DNA from: Nemopilema nomurai
Taxonomy: Eukaryota > Cnidaria > Scyphozoa > Rhizostomeae > Rhizostomatidae
Reading direction: 5' to 3'
Length of the DNA: 64,000 bases
Assembly (NCBI GenBank): GCA_003864495.1
Contig: ML133488.1
Coordinates: 353,818 to 417,817, forward strand
The position numbers were made by a program, and so were the translations under genes. The notes below the pieces were generated by a model. The model had not been told where the DNA came from. It ran no database searches and was given only the letters and a program-made list of their open reading frames with translations. Below are positions 44,803 through 57,089 of this stretch, one piece after another; position 1 is the first letter of the stretch; each line of letters opens with the position of its first letter.

Positions 44803-47800
44803 CTACAAATAGAAGGCAGTGAAAGAGATCAGTGAAACGAGCGACAAAAGTTGAGAGTGTTATCGTAAAAAATTACATCGTCACCCATTTGTAAACATTT
44901 AAATGAAAAGATAAAGAGAAATTCGGAAAATACTCTTTAATGCAGATGAAGAAAAGATGGCAGAGAAAAGCTTTAAATATTAAAATCATGCGGTAAAAAA
45001 TACAAGGTAAGGGGCTAAAATGACAATAGTTGTGAAAAATGTTTCTTTGGTGAGTTGAGACTGGTAGTGATCCAATTCGGAGAAAAAACGTCTCTATGAT
45101 CATGATGAAAATCACTGCTGCAAAGTCTTATGACCGTACAGCGACAGGAATTTCAAAAACAAAAAAAATCTGGTGTAATTACCTTTCGCGGTGGTGGGCT
45201 CAGAAACCCATTTCTTAAAATACCATGTTGTGAGTCGGCTGTTTTGAAAAAATGAGGAAATAAATGATTGAAATTCGGCAATTTGATTATAGACATCTTT
45301 GAATAACACAACAATGCTGATTCATAAATGCAACTATCTTCAGACAAAGTGACCAATTTTGCACACTGTATTTCAAATGTTCATAAAAACTGGGAATTTG
45401 ACGACAATTTTTGTATTTTATTTGATCAATATGACACATTGATGTTGGGAATGACATGTTGAGAATTGCCAAATCAAATATCAAGTAGTTTTACTCAGCA
45501 ATAAGCCCAAGAGAAAAAAGATATAATTGATCTTGCAATATTGCCATCAGTTAGAAGGTATCAATCACATAGCGTCATAATCGATAACTCGAGCAAATTG
45601 AAAGGGTAACTTACTTCTGAACGGTGGGGACCGAACAGGGAGATCGATGTCACCCCTGTCTTGCTCCGATAGCTGAAATGGAACAGACATGACATTTGTT
45701 ACACACCAATATCGACAGGCTTCTTCACAACGGCATACACATCCTGCCAACAGCATCAATATGGGCAGCAGCCTTCAGGATCAGGCTCAGCAAGGCAAAG
45801 ATGAGCCAAACTAACAGTCAACAGCAACAAAACAACAACAACAACAACATGAATAAAAATGATAAAAACAATAGCAATAAAAAAAAACAAAAATATATAT
45901 AAAAACAATAAAATTAGCTCCCAGGCTTGGATTCCCACTACGGAGTCACGAGCACAGTTTGCACTTAATATGTTACATAATCTCGTTTTGACTGAAATAT
46001 TTAGGCAAGCTAAATGATACTGTACAAATTTAGAGGTTGTGTAATTCAATGCTAAAATTATAAAAAGTTAACAAAAGCCTTAGTGATGCCTTTATAGTGC
46101 TACAAAAGCAGATCATTTGAATTATGAGAAGAAATATCTGCTTCAGCAATCCCACTTCTCATAGCAACGTATATTGGGTGGCAAGAGCCCAAACGTTTAG
46201 TAAATCAAAGCAGTTTCATGGCAGCAATCCGGAAAAATAAATGACACAGCACAATGCTCCTTGCACGTCACCATAGAAACCCTAACTGTACGGAGCGTGG
46301 TTTTGCCAAAATATTGCCCGCAACAAATGACCAACTTTACTCTGATAGCAGATATTTGTTTAAACTTACCGAAGACGAATCGCAATCATCTTCAGGTACA
46401 GAAAAGGAAACCCTCTTTTTGTCTTTCGAAGTCTTCTTTGATGCAAACGTCTGCAAGGAAGTTTGCATCAAACTAAGAATAGAATGGCCTCTGAACCGTA
46501 TTGACAGTGACATTCAGAACGAAAGGTGAGTAAATACAGGACAAGATAGACAATTAGTTAGAATATTCCTTCAAGTATGGCATAGCTAAACAGAAAACAA
46601 CGTTATCACGTCATCACAATTTAACCATACCACCTTTAAACAGGTGATCAATTGTGAGTAACATCCTTTGCTTTGCTCACCCTGCAAAATGCAACACAAA
46701 ACACCGACCTATGGTAGCTGGCAACCCTGGTTATAGCATGGACTTGAAGAGGCTAGGAAAATGAATTAAGCACGGCCTTAGGGTCATGCCTGCCGAGAAA
46801 GACGAAGAAATGACGAGTTGTAACACTTGGCGGTGAGCCACATGATTATGTTATACCCTGGAGGCTAATCCAGCCAAAAGCGGATCGAAAGCACTGAGCT
46901 CGAGTCATTCAAAGCAATATCTGATTGATGGGATATAGAAATAGCGGCAGCCAGAGAAAAATACAAACTTTCCGGTGGTTGTATTCGGGTACTGGCTTTG
47001 TGTATTATTTGGGCTACTTTAAAAAACAATCTTAAAAATGTTTACGTTCGCAAGTAAATTAAGAATCCGTGAAAAAACCATTGTCAGAAGATAAAGAATG
47101 TAGACGAAGTAAGAAACATTGAAAAGGATGCAGTTTAGTGTTTTCCAGCTGGAACTGTGTCAGCAAATTTTTCAAGTAGAGACGTGTGAGAAAAGAGGCC
47201 TATTCCAGCTTGACCGTGCAACGGGTAAAAACCCTTGATTCAGATTCTAACGATAGTGGGGTTGAATTGGGGAACCAAAAGGTTTTTGCAAGGATATTAA
47301 GGTACATGTAGTACCTTAGCCGTACGATTACAAAAGACAGAAAGAGCCGTTCTACCTGAATCCTGAGCAGCGACAATTCTAGCCCGAGAAAACTAGGGAG
47401 TTACATCACAGGGAATCACATTTATATTAAAGTGACCTAATTCCTTCTGTGCCAAAGTTAGAAATAAATGAAATCTAGAGAGGCTGCCCGAGCAATTCAT
47501 ACAAAAGCTGCAAATGGGCGGAAACACGAACCAATGGCCAAAAATTTTCTAGAAAAGTGGGGGGGGGATTAGGGGGCCGAGAACAATTCTGGGGGCCAAA
47601 GCCCAACTGACCCCTCTCCCCGGAGAGCCGCCACTGTTCCTGATCATTTTTATTGGTCAGCCTGAAATTGCACAGAGCAACATATAGGATGGAGCCACTG
47701 AAAGACTGTCAGCCTGAAAGACTTTTATAGAGATCAGTGGATGGAGCCCAACGTGTTTACAAAAGGCAGCACATGCGGTTAGGCCGGATATTGCTGAATC

Positions 47801-50800
47801 CACACAAATTCAGTACAATAAAGAGAAATACGCCATCCCATTCAAGAACCAAGAACAATTGCACTTCCTAGAGAAGACGACTTCAATATTGTCCGCTTAT
47901 TAGATCACGATGGGAAAACAAGTTTAGTTTATAATGCAGGAAGTAGATCTTTAGTTTTATACACAATAAGTGACAGTTACCATGAACACAACATATAAAG
48001 TGGTTTAGCTACTCCTGATAAAGCAAATTGTGCCTATTAGTAGTGGTGCCTCACGGAGGAAACAGGAAAGGAAGACGCCAGCCATTTTTCAACAATTTGA
48101 CAGCGGGGCAAAAAGTCATTGCGAAGCACTATTTCGTAAACAAAGCGAGAGATAACGCGTCTCGAAACGACAGCTAAGAAAAATCGGTGAAAGCAGGGGC
48201 TAAAGAAAAGGTTCCAATGCAAAACTATGAAAACTGGCTGATAAACACTTAAATGAAAAAATAAAAACAAAATAAATTAGTAAGTTGAAAGGTGAACTTC
48301 CGAGTATGCATTCAATATGTTATGGTAGGCTTCTTATAGAATCTGTAATCAGGTTGGGCGAAAGATTAAGTTTACTTTGGGCTGGAATTAGCTTTGGCTC
48401 AAACCAAATGGCTTTCAAATTGATGGATTATTAGTGCTTTTGTCATTGGCATTGATTACCCCTTGCAAAAACTTCAAAAGAGAATTTCTCTGATTTTCAT
48501 TTTCGCTACAGCTTTCACAATGTTTTGACTGTATTCGATTTTTTCTTATATTGAACTTGTATTCATAGCAACTCAAGTTTATGAAAAAATGCCTGCAAGG
48601 TAAAATTGAATTCCTTTTTAAAAGGTTAACATGAAGTTCTGTGGAACCGAACACCTTAACAACTGCCTAGGTGCCCTTTACTTCCCTAAAAGCAAAAATT
48701 ACAGAAATTGGAATGTACCTATGCACCATATAAGCAGTGCCAAAATTTGTTTTGAAATGCATTTTGTGATAGTATACTCTTGTATTAAATTCAACCACTC
48801 CTTGCATGCCTTTTAACAATCACTAGCAAAATATTATATTCCCCTACAGTAAATTGTTTAAGACATCCTTCTTTCAATTTTTATCAACCAGCATCCCATT
48901 TTAAGAGAAGTTAACCATTTCATTTAGCAATTTTGCAAAAAGTTGAAAATAATGAAATTTCAGCCTTAGCATTTTACTACTTATACCAAAATATTCTGCA
49001 TTGACTGCATACAATGAATTAAAATGTAGTTTTAGCCTGTAGATGTGTTTTGATGACTAGATTCCACAATAAATTTTGTGGCTTTAAAAAAGAAATCCAA
49101 CAGAGCTAATAACATTTTTCCATATGGCAGAAGTAACTTGCTTCAATGGCTTCTTTGTTTTGAAGTACTCTCTTGAACATAGCTATATTCCACAATTGTC
49201 TTGATAAGATCCAGGATTACTTCCTCAAGTCAAAATTTCATTTATTTCTTAGACAGCTTAGTTGATAGGATGACAAGACTAGTAATTGGCAAAATGGAAT
49301 TTGTCTTAAAACCTGTCTAGACTTGACAACAAAGACCAAAAGGAGGTCAAATATCAGGTTTATTTTCTCACAAGGTGCTGGTTAATAGTAGGAGGAAGCT
49401 GTGAAACGAAAATATTTTATGAGTGCATTGTATGTGCCTCAAAAGCAACAGCATAAACAAATATAATTTGCAGGTGCCACAAAGGGAAAGAGTGGTCTTT
49501 GCTATTGAAATGATGTCAATAGGCTGCCTACTCACTGAAATTCTAGTACTAACCTAAACATGCTCAGGGTAAGCAAAGCCAAGCAAACAGAAGAGCCCAA
49601 CTCCAAATTTATTTCGTAAACATTTCACATCATGAATAATACCAAGATCAATAATTTTTTTTAAGTCAAATGAAAAAGGGTGAATACAAACCGTTATGAA
49701 AAATTCCCTTTCTTCTTCAAGTTGTCTTATTCTTGATTCAAGTTTGCTTACATATTCATCCTTTATACCTGAAAACAATAACCATTTACTCAAAACTAAT
49801 CTCCTTTCAAAGAAAGCAAACAACAAGTTTGTAATAATTTGCATATGAGGTGAGAATTATCAGCCAAATAACTGGCTAAGCAAAGAAAATGTGTTGTGTG
49901 GTAACCAGATAAAATTGTGTTATGGTCTAGTTTTCTCTCCTAGTTAATATTTTGCTGACATGTACTTTAGGCTGTGATAAAATGCAAGATTGGTCTACAC
50001 GAAAATATGCCTTGAAACACAAAATACAGGCATGAAACCAAATTTACATTCCATTATCAGGGATACTTCCCAATGATTAGTTAGGAAGTTCTGGGAAAAA
50101 CCATCACCTAATTCCTTTTAATGTTTTTAGGCCCTAAAGAATCCTTTTTCTGGAAGCTCTGACATGCAACTTTGGATAGGTACTTTTGATGGATCATTGA
50201 TGATAAGAAATCCATTTAGGTGTCCCTACTTTGAATTGCCATCTATAACAATACTGTTGTAGGGCAATAAAGTGTAATGGTAGTATGTAATGGTATGTAA
50301 TTAATCCAATTTGTTGATGTTCTTAACTGTATGATAGAGTGATAGAGAATATACATCACAGAAAAGTACCCTTCCTGCAGTCATTTCTGAATGACCAATA
50401 TAGATACGTTTAGGGATTTCGGTAGAAACCATTTCTGGTTCAGGCTAAAATAATGTAAACTACTATTAAGATCCGCACAAACGCATCGAGATACTTTTTG
50501 CAATAGGGTTTTGGCTGAATATCAAGAGATGATTTCCAATGTTAGCATTTCAGTTCGATTGTAAATATTTCACTGAGTAAGCTATTCTGAATTACCAGGC
50601 AGTCCCTGTTCGCAGTGTCAACATAAAAATTGCCCAATCCAATAATCAACAGGTCACTTGGAGTGGGGCCATTACACAAGAGAGGCCTGTTGAATCCGTG
50701 GAATAATTGTTTCAAACATGAAAAGCATATATCGTGCAAGTAGTACGTAAATAGCCACAGGTCATACTTCGTCGCATTAAAGGGGCTTTGTAAAAGTTGA

Positions 50801-51546
50801 ATAAAACAACCTGCAGTTAAGTTTCACAAAGGTGACTCACTTTGATCAATACCGTTTCTTTTGTCTGGCGAAAAGCCAGGCGCTCCAGGACTTAATTCGG
50901 GGTCTTCGTTGTCTTTCCGTAGCCTGTTACATTCACTGCAAATCACGAACTGTAGGGTATTTTCTCCCTGGTCCTGAATATCGTTTTCATTCTCGTTCTT
51001 TCGACTTTTATCAAGATACACGCACAAGTCCCTCAGTTCACCATTTTCCTTCATCAGGTCGTGTTGTTTGCTTTCAAGATTCTTCAGTTTATCCGAGTAC
51101 GATATAACTTCGTTCCGCATCACAGTTACTGTATATCTCCCGAACCTTTGCCACTCTTTAGCAACACGACGACAGTTTTTACGATCGTCATCTAGATAAC
51201 AACAAAGCTCCTGTAGCTCATTCATTTTGTTTTGCAAGGCCCTGTTGTGATCCTGCAAGATGCGAATTTCGTGCAGTTGTGAGTCAATTTTTTCGTTGCA
51301 TTTCCTCATCATATCATTATGATCCATTATAACAGCGATCTTCTCGCTTTCAGACAGACGTAGCTTTTCTGTTAAATCCATTTCTGAGGAGAAAGATCCA
51401 TTTTCCTCAATTTCAGAATAATTTTGATTTTGGTCTGTCTTCCATTTCATGGTACCCGTCATTCCCAAATGACTTGCCGTTGTAACATCATCCTTTCCGC
51501 CATTCTTCAGCATTGTTAAACTTTTTACCGTTTCCAAATCAGCCAT
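44385..51546 (-). CDS. CCDC85: CCDC85-family coiled-coil protein
   Basis: Homologue of vertebrate CCDC85A/B/C and fly picchetto, scaffold proteins linked to cell junctions and catenins. Exons by eye: 50841-51546, 49692-49768, 46370-46450, 45615-45672, 44641-44802 and 44385-44474. Exon 1 carries the paired coils with MNELQELCCYLDDDRKNCRR, VAKEWQRFGRYTVTVMRNEV and NGELRDLCVYLDKSRKN, the family signature. Exon 2 adds a short coil (SKLESRIRQLEEEREF). The last two exons match the conserved C-terminus: QAMRVLEIQEKLERG, EVAILKQMCN, then AAWSKLGDD. Phases agree except at 45615, where phase 1 meets phase 0. Using acceptor GCTGCCAG (exon start 44780) would repair this, or another exon exists. Which paralogue it corresponds to is not resolvable. 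Confidence 0.87.
45811..45905. repeat. CAA/AAT low-complexity tract in a CCDC85 intron
   Basis: A run of CAACAGCAACAAAACAACAA followed by AAT/AAAAC-rich sequence and ATATATA. It lies just upstream (on the minus strand) of the exon at 45615-45672. The long open frames across it are compositional artefacts. Confidence 0.75.
46370..46450 (-). CDS. CCDC85: CCDC85 internal exon with an RVSF motif
   Basis: An 81-nt exon with acceptor CTTCCTTGCAG and strong donor GTAAGT, phase 0 at both ends. It reads TFASKKTSKDKK then RVSFSVPEDDCDSSS. RVSF fits the protein phosphatase 1 docking consensus ([RK]-x-[VI]-x-[FW] type), flanked by basic then acidic residues as in many PP1 partners. Membership in this gene is inferred from strand, position and phase. 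Confidence 0.6.
47550..47640. mobile_element. End fragment of a degraded DNA element in a CCDC85 intron
   Basis: A G-run (47560-47568), GGGGGCC words, then CCCCTCTCCCCGGAGAGCCG and CCACTG. Read from the other strand, the end is CAGTGGCGGCTCTCCGGGGA, the typical look of a short inverted-repeat terminus. A matching left end is not seen, so only one side may survive. Confidence 0.4.
50841..51546 (-). CDS. CCDC85: CCDC85 exon 1: N-terminus and paired coiled coils
   Basis: Starts MADLETVKSLTML and runs 235 codons plus one base to the donor GTGAGT. The first helix is LRLSESEKIAVIMDHNDMMR, followed by heptads through NRALQNKMNELQELCCYLDD. The second helix spans VMRNEVISYSDKLKNLESKQ to LCVYLDKS. The stretch after it (CSECNRLRK) has a CxxC pair of unknown meaning. 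It is the most diagnostic part of the gene. Confidence 0.92.
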
Positions 51547-53397
51547 GACTGCAACCTACTTGTGGGTGCATGTAGTTGAGAATTGCTCTTTTAAAAATCA
51601 GAGATGATGATTTTCCGACATTTCCTTCCGAAATGCGTGTCAGCCTGTTTACCAGTCCAATCCACCTTGACATGTTTGTTTGGAGTTCCTGCTGCCTCGT
51701 TTTCAAGAATTAGATCGGATCCTCTAAATCGACTCTAAACGGAGAAGTGAAGAGAGTCGACATAAAGGATGATTAGTGAAATAAGCACAGGTGGTCCATT
51801 AAGTAAGTCGGAATCTACATCAATTGTGTTTAGGGCGAGAACATGGTTAAATGCGGGCTTATAAACAAATGTGAAATTTCAAAACAAAGACCTATGACAT
51901 ATACCATACCAAAGACAATATTTAGCACAAGACCCAGAGAAAATTACATGAAAATATATTGGTTGGCAAAAAGGACGTGTTAGCAACTTGCAAAATGAAA
52001 TGGAGGTTCTGGCATATTCAAATCTCAACGTTTGGCAATCCTTTGTGGTCAAGCGAAATTAAAACATAATTCCCATATCTGTTTAGAAATTCATAGAATT
52101 GGATATTTATATACACGTGAGAGAAATTGCAAAGGAATGAAACAGTTTCTTTGTTTAGAAACAAAGCCATTTGTAGACTCAGAAGACGGTAATACATGAT
52201 AATATGGGTTCCCACGGGCTAGGTTCTCTTTAGGACACTGTTGGCCGAGCTTTGAGGATCCTTCAAATGGATGCAAGGCCAGCTAGCATTGCAGTTTTCG
52301 GCGCCAACGAAAAAGCTTGCATCAATTTGGATGTCAAAATACTTGAGTGCTATTAAGAACTCTTGGGTCAGCATTTGGTACCAAAGCACTCACGGAGGTG
52401 CACAAACTGTCTTTGATGATAGGGATGCCGGGGCACTTTTAACCAACATTGAAATTAACACTTCCCAATGATATATCCTTATGCATTCTAAATCATAGCA
52501 AAGCATTGTAGGCTGCAACAGAAGTATTATTCCCTAGATGTTTTCTATTTAATTGTTTCGCATCGAGTTCTGGCTACATGATCTCTGGCAAAATTGGTTA
52601 TCGACATCGATGAATAGCATAATACTATTTATTTTCTAGAAATTTTCTCTATATGTTTATTGATTTAGTAAAAAGGATGTGTGAATCATTCTACCAAACC
52701 AAACATCAATCGAATTTCGGGGGACAAAAATCTTGTCAGAAGTGTATTATACATAGATTAGGAATCGGTGGTATTCAGTAAAAAACATTAACTGTTGGCG
52801 AAACTTTCACAAGAAACAGGTGATTATGAAAATGCAACTTCTTATTAGCTAAAAGGATTTGCTTTTTATGAATGCTTGTTTTATGAATGAATGTATGTTT
52901 GCTAGATGGTTTTCCAGCAACTAGATTGCCATTATGCGTTTTAGAATAATAATTGATTTATTTTACTAGCTCACAAGAAAACATAAGACTTTCTTAAAAG
53001 TTATTCATGCCACTGAATGAGAAAATATAGCGATTTAAATCCTGTTTTTCTTTTTTTCATTATTACCGACTGTTCATTTAATGCAACATACATCCAACAG
53101 AACTGAACGTTACTTAAAGCTGAAATGAAAGTCACGCCTTTCTTAAAATGTCTTTAACTCTTAAAAGTCCAGGATAATCTTTAACTCTATGTTTCAAGCA
53201 AGAGCCCAGATAACAGCATGCAGGCTCATTGCTCTTTACTTCCTTCTTAACTTTACTGTATTACACCTGACATGAATTATACCAGAAGTCACGCGTGTAG
53301 AACCGCAGAAATAAATGCAATGTAAATAATAGATGAGGAATTCAAGTCCCCATTTACATAGATCCTTGCAAATCTAAGCACTTAACTGAGCAGGTAC
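51547..53397. other. CCDC85 upstream region
   Basis: The CCDC85 promoter and any 5' UTR should lie near 51547-51800. TTCCCACG at 52205-52212 matches an RBPJ/Su(H) site read on the minus strand (CGTGGGAA), but a single 8-mer has little weight. Otherwise AT-rich with no gene seen. Confidence 0.35.
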
Positions 53398-53558
53398 TGG
53401 GAGGCAAGAGCCTCAGTAACTTTGATAAACCATTTAAGAAATTGCGCAAAGCTCTCACTGATTTTGGCCTTTAGTGATTGCTCATTTGCACGCAGATCTT
53501 CAGTTAAAGTTTCGAGGCTTTTACATTGTAATTTTGACCGTTTCATAAGATGCATAGC
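53398..53558 (-). CDS. Isolated coding-like exon, possibly APC4 (anaphase-promoting complex subunit 4)-like
   Basis: Acceptor CTTTATGCAG and donor GTACCTG bound 161 nt. The frame reads AMHLMKRSKLQCKSLETLTE, then LKAKISESFAQFLKWF and IKVTEALAS. The helical pattern with SFAQFLKWF resembles the end of the long helical domain of APC4, where a similar F-x-x-FLKWL occurs. No neighbouring exon of that gene was found in the 5 kb around it, so it could be an exon of a gene with long introns, a relic, or chance. Treat the identity as a hint. Confidence 0.3.
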
Positions 53559-53951
53559 CTGCATAAAGCAAGCCCCCTTAGTTGATGGAATCAGTCTTTA
53601 CAAACATATGAGACTGGCAAATAGTCTCAACAAAACAGCAGAGCCAATCAAGTTATTTTATCAAAATTTGAATTGATATACATAAATTTTTAACGCATGC
53701 AATTGTAGGATAAAATCAACCTTATGAGGACACACATTTTCATTGCCTTAACTATAGAAGAAGTAGAAAGGAATGGTTAGGGTCTGATTAAAATGCAAAG
53801 TAAAAATAGTCATTGTAGAAAGCATAACTTGTTGAATGAAAAAGCAGGCTTGTCGCAGAATATGAAGTATTTGGGATCAACATGCCAATATTGTTCCCGA
53901 AGTATTAGAAGTTATAACTGATACAGTGCCTTTCTAGTTTATCGAAAGGTT

Positions 53952-54095
53952 TCAAAAATGACGGCACGTCTGATATTCAATCATTTGAAGCAGCTTCAAG
54001 CACCGAATGTGCCGGTGGCAGAGTGGAAGCCTGCCAATGATTCTCGCGCATCCTGAGTCAATAAGCATATTTGCCAGAAGGTGCCTTCTTGGTTG
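53952..54095 (-). pseudogene. Scrap of a retroelement-type aspartic protease
   Basis: One minus-strand frame reads LLANMLIDSGCARIIGRLPL. The L-I-D-S-G core with a following Gly fits the active-site loop of retropepsins from LTR elements. Only about 45 codons are open, with no reverse transcriptase nearby. It is either a small relic or a coincidence. Confidence 0.25.
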
Positions 54096-54186
54096 ATGTT
54101 GTCATTCTGTCCATGGTGACTATTGCAGCTCCATTGCCTTAGAGGGTGGGTAAAGGGTCGACTTCCCGATAATAATGAAGGATATG

Positions 54187-54471
54187 TCATCAATGGCTGG
54201 CAAAAGATTAGATGGGGTCATCATTGCTGGCAAAAGATGGGATGGGGTCATCATTGCTGGCAAAAGATGAGATGGTGTCCTCATTGCTGGCAAAAGATGA
54301 GATGGTGTCCTCATTGCTGGCAAAAGATGAGATGGTGTCCTCACTGCTGGCAAAAGATGAGATGGTGTCCTCATCGCTGGCAAAAGACGAAATGGTGTCC
54401 TCATTGCTGGCAAAAGATGAGATGGTATCATCATTGCTGGCAAAAGATGAGGTGGGGTCATGAGATGGGGT
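54187..54471. repeat. 30-bp minisatellite, nine copies
   Basis: Unit GCTGGCAAAAGATGAGATGG followed by TGTCCTCATT, repeated about nine times with single-base variants (GTCATC versus GTCCTC, GATTAG, GACGAA). Because the unit is 30 bp and lacks stops in several frames, long false open frames appear on both strands. Confidence 0.92.
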
Positions 54472-56986
54472 GATTCGAAAACTCCAACAACGCTTTGCGA
54501 AATGGGTCTGAATATTCTCTGCAATAAGTGATCTCCAAGAAAAAAGAGAATTTGCAATTCGGTATCTCCAAACCCTGTCCTACTAAGATTGGTGCCGTAT
54601 TTTGAATTTCAAATGAATGACAACTAATTTTCGCAGACTGCTATCACTATTCGTTAAATGACAGTAGCATAGTGTGGTTACAGTATGCTGTAATAATAGG
54701 GGCAAAAAGGATTGAAGGACAGATTATCCAAAGTAATAGAAGGCAATGATTTATTAGATGTCAATATTTTAGGGGGGTTCTGGAGCCTTCTAAAGACATC
54801 TCGAAAAATCCGAAATCTTTAAAGATCGACAAACGAATAAAGATTTGACGAAAGATCTACGTGCTTGAAGCTTTATCAGACGGAAAGATCTTACTTGCGT
54901 GCTACTAATGGGTATTGGAAATGATTCCTGAACACGAAGACTTTGGAAGATTCCAGAAAGGATTTGACTGTCTTATACTCATTAAATCGAAGATTTGGAA
55001 CTTTCCAAGGCATGATCCTTCTTAAAGTGAAAACGGGATGGCTTCCATCAATCAACGACCTCATTGGTCAAAAACGACCCCACTGGCCAATGATATGCTG
55101 ATATGATTTCACTGCAATCCTGATGAATGCGGTTAAAGGTAACAATTGCTTTTCAAAATAAATATTCAAGGTTTTCATCTTAAAAACATTCATCAGTACG
55201 CGAGTGCAATGGATCTGCCAGAGAGGAAACCTTGACTCCAGGCGTCAAGGACTTAAATAGCGATTCAGTCATGAGAGATGACAATGTGGTTTTAGCTTGA
55301 CAAAAGCAGAGTAAACAATACGAAAGGACGCCATCTTGAATAGCAATCAGTGTACCGGAGCTACAGGGCCAGACGCCGTGATAGTGAAGGATTAGTTATT
55401 CCCTCCAATTTTATACTTGCTATTCTGCATAATATTTAATGATGTTATTGCACCGGAAATAAGAGACTCTATTTTAGCGCCAAAGGGAAATGATCCCTTC
55501 GAGATTTGTCTTGTTACATTGTGACTTAGAAATTTACAAGATTTAATACTGTCTCCTGGAAAGCGATACTTTTGATCTATTGTATTTGACGCAAGATTAG
55601 CAAGACCATAGAAAGATTGACCCGATTTAGCCGTTTCGCATCTGATAAAACAGACACGGTTGCCTGAAAGAATGCAATAGGCTCATCCCTCTGCTTCCTG
55701 GCTCTTGTTTAAAGTTGCCTTAGCTAGTGAGGCAATTAAGATTACAAAACAAACTGCAATTTCTGTGGCATTAAACAGATTGAGATGGAGGAAGAACTAC
55801 GAAGAAAGGGTCTTTTACAAGTCTCTGACTTCGATCCAACTATTGACCAACCATTAACCTTAATTTCCTCAGTCTAGTTAATAAGATTAAAAGAAATTTC
55901 CGACAAGATAATTGCCGGGGAAGAAGTTTGCAGCCATACTAGCTACATCGGGCAGAAAGAGGAAGGATGGGAACATTGAACAGAGTGGGGAACAATGAAC
56001 AGAAAGAGAGGCATTGAACAGCGAGGGGAACATTGAACTGGAAGGGGAAAATTGAACAGAGAGAGGGGTCATGATAATGCTACATGGCAGTCATTAAGGG
56101 GAAAATTGCACACAACAAGTGTTAGGTAAAGAACCAATTACACATTGCAAACCCCCTACTTGTTAACAAATGTTTTTGCACCAAAACGTCAAAGCAAACT
56201 TAGCCTTTAAATATCACGTGTTTGCAAACTAATCTTGATTACCATCTCGACTAGAGCCAGCGAATTGGAATCACGGCCAGCAAAGCGACAAGTGGCCCAG
56301 AGAATCAAGAACAGAGACGATTTTACTAATGGCACAGTCCACATAAACGCTTTAATATAAATAAAAGCGACAGAATATTGCTATTAAATTCCTAAAAGTC
56401 ATTTAAATTACAAATATACTACCAATACATGGACAGAGTGAAATATATTGATTAGAGTGATTAATAAAGAAAGCAGTCAATTTCTGGCAATCCCAAATCC
56501 AATGATTGGAGCAGTTCTGTTGGTCAATCTATATATTCAAGGCCATTGACTGATTGTCTTCAGAGCAACTGCAACGGGTACTGGGCATTCCCCGTCATGG
56601 CTAACAAATTTTTGTGAATAACGTTTGTAATAAAAGGTGTCGAGACGGGTGTCTGCGGTGGTGGGGCAACCGTTAACTGGGCCCATTTTGTCACGAATAT
56701 GGTGTCTCTGGCTGTGATAGATACAGGGTGTTGAATGCTTAGCCATTTGCTTGCGGAGCAGGGCTGGGCAGTTCCTCTGTACTGGGCTGAAGTTCCATCA
56801 CAAGGCTACGAGAGAGTTGAAACGATTAATACGTCAATACAATAACGAAAATTTAATGGATCAAAAAGCGCACTTCTTTGCCAATTTGTGAATGGCGGGC
56901 TTATACAGAGATCAGAGCGAACAGGAAACGAAGGCAGACTTAAATTTGCCAACGGTGTACTCATAGTCTGGGGGCGGAAATTAGTT
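54472..56986. other. Interval between the minisatellite and the cornichon gene
   Basis: A short minus-strand open segment next to the minisatellite (54472-54569, TGFGDTELQILFFLGDHLLQ) has an acceptor-like TTAGTAG before it but no family I recognise. Sequence near 55930-56070 is rich in GAACA/GGGGAA words (a degenerate GGGGAACATTGAACAG repeat). A 69-codon minus-strand frame at 56537-56746 has no identifiable domain. Confidence 0.35.
55950..56060. repeat. Degenerate short tandem repeat (ATTGAACAGnGnGGGGAAC)
   Basis: Words such as GAACATTGAACAGAGTGGGG, GAACAATGAACAGAAAGAGA, GCATTGAACAGCGAGGGGAA and GAACATTGAACTGGAAGGGG follow one another with a period near 20-24 bp over about 110 bp. Five or six diverged copies are visible. 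Confidence 0.65.
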
Positions 56987-57089
56987 TCATAATGATTTGG
57001 GTAAACACAGATTGGACGTCATTCTGAAAATTGATCTCTTTGGCACAGTTTCATTAAAAGTACCAAACAAATCAATTACAAGAAGTAGC
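56987..57089 (-). CDS. CNIH4: Candidate last exon of the cornichon gene
   Basis: After GCCTCTAAG the phase-2 frame completes Trp and reads LLLVIDLFGTFNETVPKRSI and then about 13 residues to TGA at 56987-56989. CNIH4 ends in a short hydrophobic LYSMILALIND-like segment, which W-LLLVID fits. The extra 25 residues are longer than the family norm. The alternative is no splice at 57399, ending ...FLYWYV at a TAG a few codons on. Confidence 0.35.

Noticed and set aside
45756..46049. Hydrophobic 97-codon minus-strand frame
   Set aside because: It is the reverse of a CAA/AAT low-complexity tract, giving runs of Val, Leu, Ile and Phe without a gene context.
54120..54557. Long repeat-protein frames on both strands
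   Set aside because: They come from a 30-bp minisatellite that is stop-free in several frames. No start context, splice sites or homology support translation.
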